Shown: one piece after another, positions 60,408-64,000 of the stretch
How the letters are laid out: each line of letters starts with the position of its first letter
How positions within the stretch are numbered: the first letter of the stretch is position 1
Assembly: GCF_000154465.1 (NCBI RefSeq)
Contig: NZ_DS499579.1
Location: forward strand, 248,001-312,000
From: Alistipes putredinis DSM 17216
GTDB lineage: Bacteria; Bacteroidota; Bacteroidia; Bacteroidales; Rikenellaceae
Length of the DNA: 64,000 nt
Direction: 5' to 3'
Notes under the pieces: model-generated
Databases searched by the model: none
What the model saw: only the letters and a program-made list of their open reading frames with translations
What the model was told of the DNA's origin: nothing
Position numbers and translations under genes: made by a program

Positions 60408-61622
60408 TTATTTATAGATGAGCCGCGATGGTGAGGAGAAGACCGACGAAGCTACGGCGGTCAGGTCTTCGGCCGTGAGAGCCTGTATTTTGCGATAAAC
60501 CTCCTCCATCGTATCGACCTCGCGGTGCGCCAGGAAACTCTTGCCCGCACCGAGCATGTAACCTTCGTTGCTCTCCATCGAGATCGCCAGCTGGGCGATG
60601 AACTGCTTCTTGGCCATCGAAAGCCGTCGGGCCGAGAGCGGCGTGGTTTGGAGCCGTCCCAGCTCTCCCTCGATCAGCTCGATGCAGTGATCCGTGTTGT
60701 CGTGGTCGCAACTGAAATAGATGGCCACGATGCCGCTGTCGCTGTAAGGCGTGTAAGAGGCTTCGATGTTGTACGAAAGCCCGTTTTTCTCCCGCACCAG
60801 CACGTTCAGCAGGGAGTTGGCCGAAGGGCCGCCGAGCAGATTGACGAGCAGCGCCAGCGGCAGCCGCTCCGCGTCGTTGATCCCCTGCGCCCGAGCACCG
60901 ATGATGCAGTGCGTCTGGTGCGTATGTTTGGTAACGATTCGGGAGAACGGTTCGACGGCGGCGGGTTGCCGGCGCGAGAAATCCCGTGCGGAACTTTTGA
61001 TGTCGTTCAGGTAGCGGGCGACGGTCGTTTCGACGCTCTTGGCCGAGAGGTTCCCGATCGACGAGAAAACCATCTGGTCGGTGGTGTGCGTGCGTGCGAC
61101 GAACTCCCGGATCGACTCTCCGCTGAAGCGTGCCAGGCTCGATTTCCGGCCTAAAATATTGTGTCCCAGCTCCGACCCGGCGAAAAGCATCTCTTCGAAC
61201 GTATCGTAGATCATGTCGGCCGGAGAGTCCTTGTAGGTATTGATTTCGTCGTAGATGATCTCCTTCTCTTTTTCCAGTTCCCGGTCGGGAAAAGTCGAAT
61301 GGAAGGCGACGTCGGCGATCAGCTCCACAGCCTTCGAAAAGTCGCTTCGCAGGGTCGTGGCGTGGATCGTCGTATCCTCCTTGGTGGTGAAGGCGTTGAG
61401 TTCGCCGCCGAGGTTTTCGAGCCGGCAGTTCACCTGGTAAGCCTTGCGGTGCTCCGTGCCTTTGAACAGGGCGTGTTCGGTGAAATGGGCCAGTCCGAAT
61501 TGATTCTTCAGCTCGTCGCGGCTTCCGGCGTTTACCAGCAGGGCGCAGTGCGTGACGTTGCCTTTGATCCGACGGTGAATGCCCCGGATGCCGTTGGGAA
61601 GCGTATAGGTAGTAAATTCCAT
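60408..61622 (-). CDS. M16 family zinc peptidase
   Basis: 404 aa, one M16 pair of domains. The inverted zinc motif HFTEH (residues 46-50) and the downstream Glu in EKEIIYDEINTYKDSP (~120) are intact, so it should be catalytically active, unlike the inactive partner of heterodimeric pairs. The C-terminal domain has QGINDAERLPLALLVNLLGG and REKNGLSYNIEASY. No signal peptide, so cytoplasmic. It follows uvrA by 7 bp and precedes the O-methyltransferase, suggesting one operon. Confidence 0.93.
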   Translation of the reverse strand: MEFTTYTLPNGIRGIHRRIKGNVTHCALLVNAGSRDELKNQFGLAHFTEHALFKGTEHRKAYQVNCRLENLGGELNAFTTKEDTTIHATTLRSDFSKAVELIADVAFHSTFPDRELEKEKEIIYDEINTYKDSPADMIYDTFEEMLFAGSELGHNILGRKSSLARFSGESIREFVARTHTTDQMVFSSIGNLSAKSVETTVARYLNDIKSSARDFSRRQPAAVEPFSRIVTKHTHQTHCIIGARAQGINDAERLPLALLVNLLGGPSANSLLNVLVREKNGLSYNIEASYTPYSDSGIVAIYFSCDHDNTDHCIELIEGELGRLQTTPLSARRLSMAKKQFIAQLAISMESNEGYMLGAGKSFLAHREVDTMEEVYRKIQALTAEDLTAVASSVFSSPSRLIYK

Positions 61623-61629
61623 CGTTGTC

Positions 61630-64000
61630 TTATTCGTTTTTCTCGCGGAGCGCCAGGTAGCGGCCCGTGTAACTCTCCTTGCATCCGGCCAGCCCGTCCG
61701 GAGTGCCTTCGAAGACGATGCTGCCGCCCCGGTCGCCCGCTTCGGGGCCGAGATCCACGACCCAGTCGGCGCACTTGATAACGTCCATGTTGTGTTCGAC
61801 GATCACGATCGTATGACCCCGGGCGATCAGGGCGTTGAAGGCGTCGAGCAGCTTGTTGATGTCGTGGAAATGGAGACCCGTCGTAGGCTCGTCGAAGATG
61901 AACATCACGTTGCCTTCGGTGCTCTCCTTCGACAGGAACGAAGCGAGCTTTACGCGCTGGCTCTCGCCGCCCGAGAGCGTCGAGGAGGACTGTCCGAGTC
62001 TGATATACCCCAGCCCGACCTCCTGCAGGGGGCGGAGCCGTTCGATGATCCGTTTGCAGGTGGCGTTTTTCTTATCATCGCCGAAGAAGGCGATCGCGTC
62101 GTCCACCGTCATCTCCAGTATGTCGTAGATCGATTTCTCGCGGTAGCGGACTTCGAGAATTTCATCCTTGAAGCGCTTGCCGCCGCAGGCTTCGCACACC
62201 AGCTCCACGTCGGCCATGAATTGCATGCCGACCTTGATGAATCCCTCGCCCTGACACTCCTCGCAACGGCCGCCGGCGATGTTGAACGAGAAGTGCGAGG
62301 GGTTGAATCCCGACCGCTGGGCGTAGGGCTGGTCGGCGTAGAGTTTGCGGATCTCGTCGTAGGCCTTGATGTAGGTCACGGGGTTCGACCGCGAGGATTT
62401 GCCGATCGGGTTCTGATCGACCATTTCGACCGAACGAAGCGTCGAAAGGTCGCCTTCGATGGCGTCGAAATCGCCCGGTTTGAGCCCCGTATCGAACAGC
62501 AGGCGCCGCAATGCGGGATAGAGGATGCCTTTGGCCAGCGACGATTTGCCGCTGCCGCTCACGCCCGTGATGCAGGTCATCACCCCGAGCGGAATCCGCA
62601 CGTCGATATTCTTCAGGTTGTTCTGCCGGGCACCTTTCACGGTGATCCACGCTGCCGGGCTTCGCCGCGAGGTGGGCACTGCGATTTTGCGGCGTCCCGT
62701 AAGGTAGTCGGCCGTCAGGCTTTTTTCCTCTTTCAATAAGGCTTTCAGCGGTCCGCTGAAGACGACCTCTCCGCCGTTGTAGCCCGCCTCCGGACCGATA
62801 TCGACGATCCAGTCGGCGGCGCGGATCACCTCCTCTTCGTGCTCGACGACGATCACCGTGTTGCCGATGTCGCGCAATTGTTCGAGCACACCGACCAGAC
62901 GGTTCGTGTCGCGCGGGTGCAGGCCGATCGACGGCTCGTCGAGAATGTAGAGCGAGCCCACGAGGTTGCTGCCCAGCGAGGTCGAAAGATTGATGCGCTG
63001 GCTCTCGCCGCCCGAAAGCGTCGAGGAGAGCCGGTCGAGGGTCAGGTAGCCCAGCCCCACGTCGGTGAGGTATTGCAGGCGGTTGCGTATCTCGGTGAGA
63101 ATGCGTGCGGCGGTTTTAGTGTCGTGAGCATCCAGTTCGAGCGAGGCGAAGAAATCGGCGAGCGTCTCCACCGGCATCACGACCAGGTCGGCGATGGTTT
63201 TGCCGCCGATTCTGACGTAAAGGGCCTCTTTGCGCAGGCGCGAGCCGCCGCAGTCCGGACAGACGGTCTTGCCCGTGTAGCGGGCTTTCATCACCCGGAA
63301 CTGGATCTTGCGCCGTTCGCTGTCGATGTAGGCGAAGAAATCGTTCAAGCCGTGAAAATACTCGTTGCCGCGCCACAGGAGCCGTTTCTGTTCGGCCGTA
63401 AGCTGGTAGAACGGCGTATGGATCGGAAAATCGAACTTGTAGGCATTGGCTACGAGCTGGTCTTTCCACGCCCGCATGGTCTCTCCGCGCCAGCAGGCCA
63501 CGGCGTCCTCGTAGATGGTTTTGCGTTTGTCGGGGATCACCAGGTCCTCGTCGATGCCGATGATCTTGCCGTAACCTTCGCACGTCGGGCAGGCGCCCAG
63601 CGGGTTGTTGAAGCTGAACAGATGTTCGGTCGGAGGCTCGAATTCGATGCCGTCGGCCTCGAAACGGGCCGAGAACTCTTTGACGCCTTCGGGCGTGACG
63701 ATTCGGCAAACCCCGTTTCCATAGGAGAAAGCACGGGCTACGGAATCCCGCAGGCGGGTCGGCAGGTCGCCGTCCTGCGAAACTTTGGCACGATCGACTA
63801 CGATCGAGATATCTTCGGCACGGGTGTTTCCGTCCACGCGGGGCAGAAAATCCTCGATCGGCAGAGTCTCTCCCGCCGCATGTACGCGCAGGATGCCTTC
63901 GCCCAGCACCAGGGTCAGCTTTTCGATGACGCCCTGCCCTTCGCGCAGTTGCAGCGGCGCTGCGACGGCCACGCGGCTGCCTTCGGGCAGGGAGAGGATA
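61630..64000 (-). CDS. uvrA: second excinuclease ABC subunit A (partial, N-terminus beyond window)
   Basis: The frame is open to the last base of the window; 789 residues are visible, lacking the first Walker A region. Present are the zinc-finger and insertion parts (NNPLGACPTCEGYGKIIGID, CPDCGGSRLRKEALYV), the first signature STLSGGESQRINLSTSLGS, the second Walker A GVSGSGKSSLAKGIL, the finger CEECQGEGFIKVG...CEACGG and the second signature STLSGGESQRVKLASFL. It differs strongly from the 18710 copy, so the two are old paralogues. UvrA2-type proteins may act in other damage or drug-resistance roles. It is the first visible gene of a uvrA-M16 peptidase operon. Confidence 0.94.
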   Translation of the reverse strand, partial: ILSLPEGSRVAVAAPLQLREGQGVIEKLTLVLGEGILRVHAAGETLPIEDFLPRVDGNTRAEDISIVVDRAKVSQDGDLPTRLRDSVARAFSYGNGVCRIVTPEGVKEFSARFEADGIEFEPPTEHLFSFNNPLGACPTCEGYGKIIGIDEDLVIPDKRKTIYEDAVACWRGETMRAWKDQLVANAYKFDFPIHTPFYQLTAEQKRLLWRGNEYFHGLNDFFAYIDSERRKIQFRVMKARYTGKTVCPDCGGSRLRKEALYVRIGGKTIADLVVMPVETLADFFASLELDAHDTKTAARILTEIRNRLQYLTDVGLGYLTLDRLSSTLSGGESQRINLSTSLGSNLVGSLYILDEPSIGLHPRDTNRLVGVLEQLRDIGNTVIVVEHEEEVIRAADWIVDIGPEAGYNGGEVVFSGPLKALLKEEKSLTADYLTGRRKIAVPTSRRSPAAWITVKGARQNNLKNIDVRIPLGVMTCITGVSGSGKSSLAKGILYPALRRLLFDTGLKPGDFDAIEGDLSTLRSVEMVDQNPIGKSSRSNPVTYIKAYDEIRKLYADQPYAQRSGFNPSHFSFNIAGGRCEECQGEGFIKVGMQFMADVELVCEACGGKRFKDEILEVRYREKSIYDILEMTVDDAIAFFGDDKKNATCKRIIERLRPLQEVGLGYIRLGQSSSTLSGGESQRVKLASFLSKESTEGNVMFIFDEPTTGLHFHDINKLLDAFNALIARGHTIVIVEHNMDVIKCADWVVDLGPEAGDRGGSIVFEGTPDGLAGCKESYTGRYLALREKNE

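Noticed and set aside
1..64000. tRNA or rRNA genes
   Set aside because: No T-loop motifs with matching acceptor stems and no rRNA-like sequence were seen. A tRNAscan-SE run would be decisive.

Overview
The window reads as a chromosomal segment of a moderately GC-rich Bacteroidales bacterium, most likely Alistipes or another Rikenellaceae member. This is inferred from Bacteroidetes-type promoters (a TAnnTTTG -7 box, often with a TTTG/TTG -33 element), Bacteroidetes-restricted families (DUF4251, DUF5106, DUF5606, DUF5689), lipoproteins with Bacteroidetes-style signal peptides, and a GC-rich third codon position that creates many long antisense ORFs. No rRNA, tRNA, CRISPR array, IS element or prophage was recognised. 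Most of the window is core genome with short accessory stretches.

Layout. 1-7.2 kb: an acidic-tailed hypothetical protein, an EF-hand/LRR lipoprotein, purA, an etfB-etfA-acyl-CoA dehydrogenase operon and a small outer-membrane barrel. 7.4-9.9 kb (minus): a DUF975-like membrane protein whose promoter spacer contains a G10 tract, cobO, and a 121-aa protein of unknown function behind a cobalamin riboswitch plus intrinsic terminator. 9.9-12.5 kb: split ThrE exporter, DUF6064 and DUF2284 proteins. 12.5-15.1 kb (minus): gadC-type antiporter and glutaminase, a probable glutamine-dependent acid-resistance unit. 15.3-18.3 kb: thioredoxin-like lipoprotein, rubredoxin-first rubrerythrin, a YtxH pair and a SLOG protein. 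18.3-29.5 kb: a degenerate pentanucleotide tract, uvrA, DUF4251, tag, cyclophilin, ispF, an exonuclease, pepD, and znuA-znuC without a permease. 29.7-38.7 kb: argS, a CorC-like protein, dusB, mgsA, proC, DUF5606, a lipoprotein and MscS. 38.7-43.7 kb: serB, two overlapping DUF5689 lipoproteins, a small membrane protein with an ABC ATPase, and obgE. 43.9-49.6 kb: ald, an outer-membrane receptor, a serB-like relic, and an XRE regulator beside a 650-bp AT-rich island with repeated TTACAAATG motifs. 49.8-55.7 kb: relA/spoT, recA and dnaA. 55.9-64 kb: phosphohexomutase, a frameshifted MalY/PatB aminotransferase, a MazG-like protein, an O-methyltransferase, an M16 peptidase and a second, window-truncated uvrA.

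The most interesting signals are regulatory. (i) A dispersed family of 70-82 bp intergenic modules at four loci, each bounded by TATCTTTG/TATATTTG boxes and pointing at the next gene. (ii) A 14-bp palindrome (NAAATnnATTTN) at a fixed 33-34 bp from the -7 box in five promoters. (iii) A possible phase-variable promoter with a G10 spacer. (iv) A cobalamin-riboswitch-controlled small protein. (v) An AT-rich island that may hold operators of the adjacent regulator. (vi) A start codon buried in a hairpin with an overlapping 8-codon leader ORF. Several genes start 3-9 nt after their -7 box, suggesting leaderless mRNAs. All functions are inferred from reading the sequence; no database search was run.
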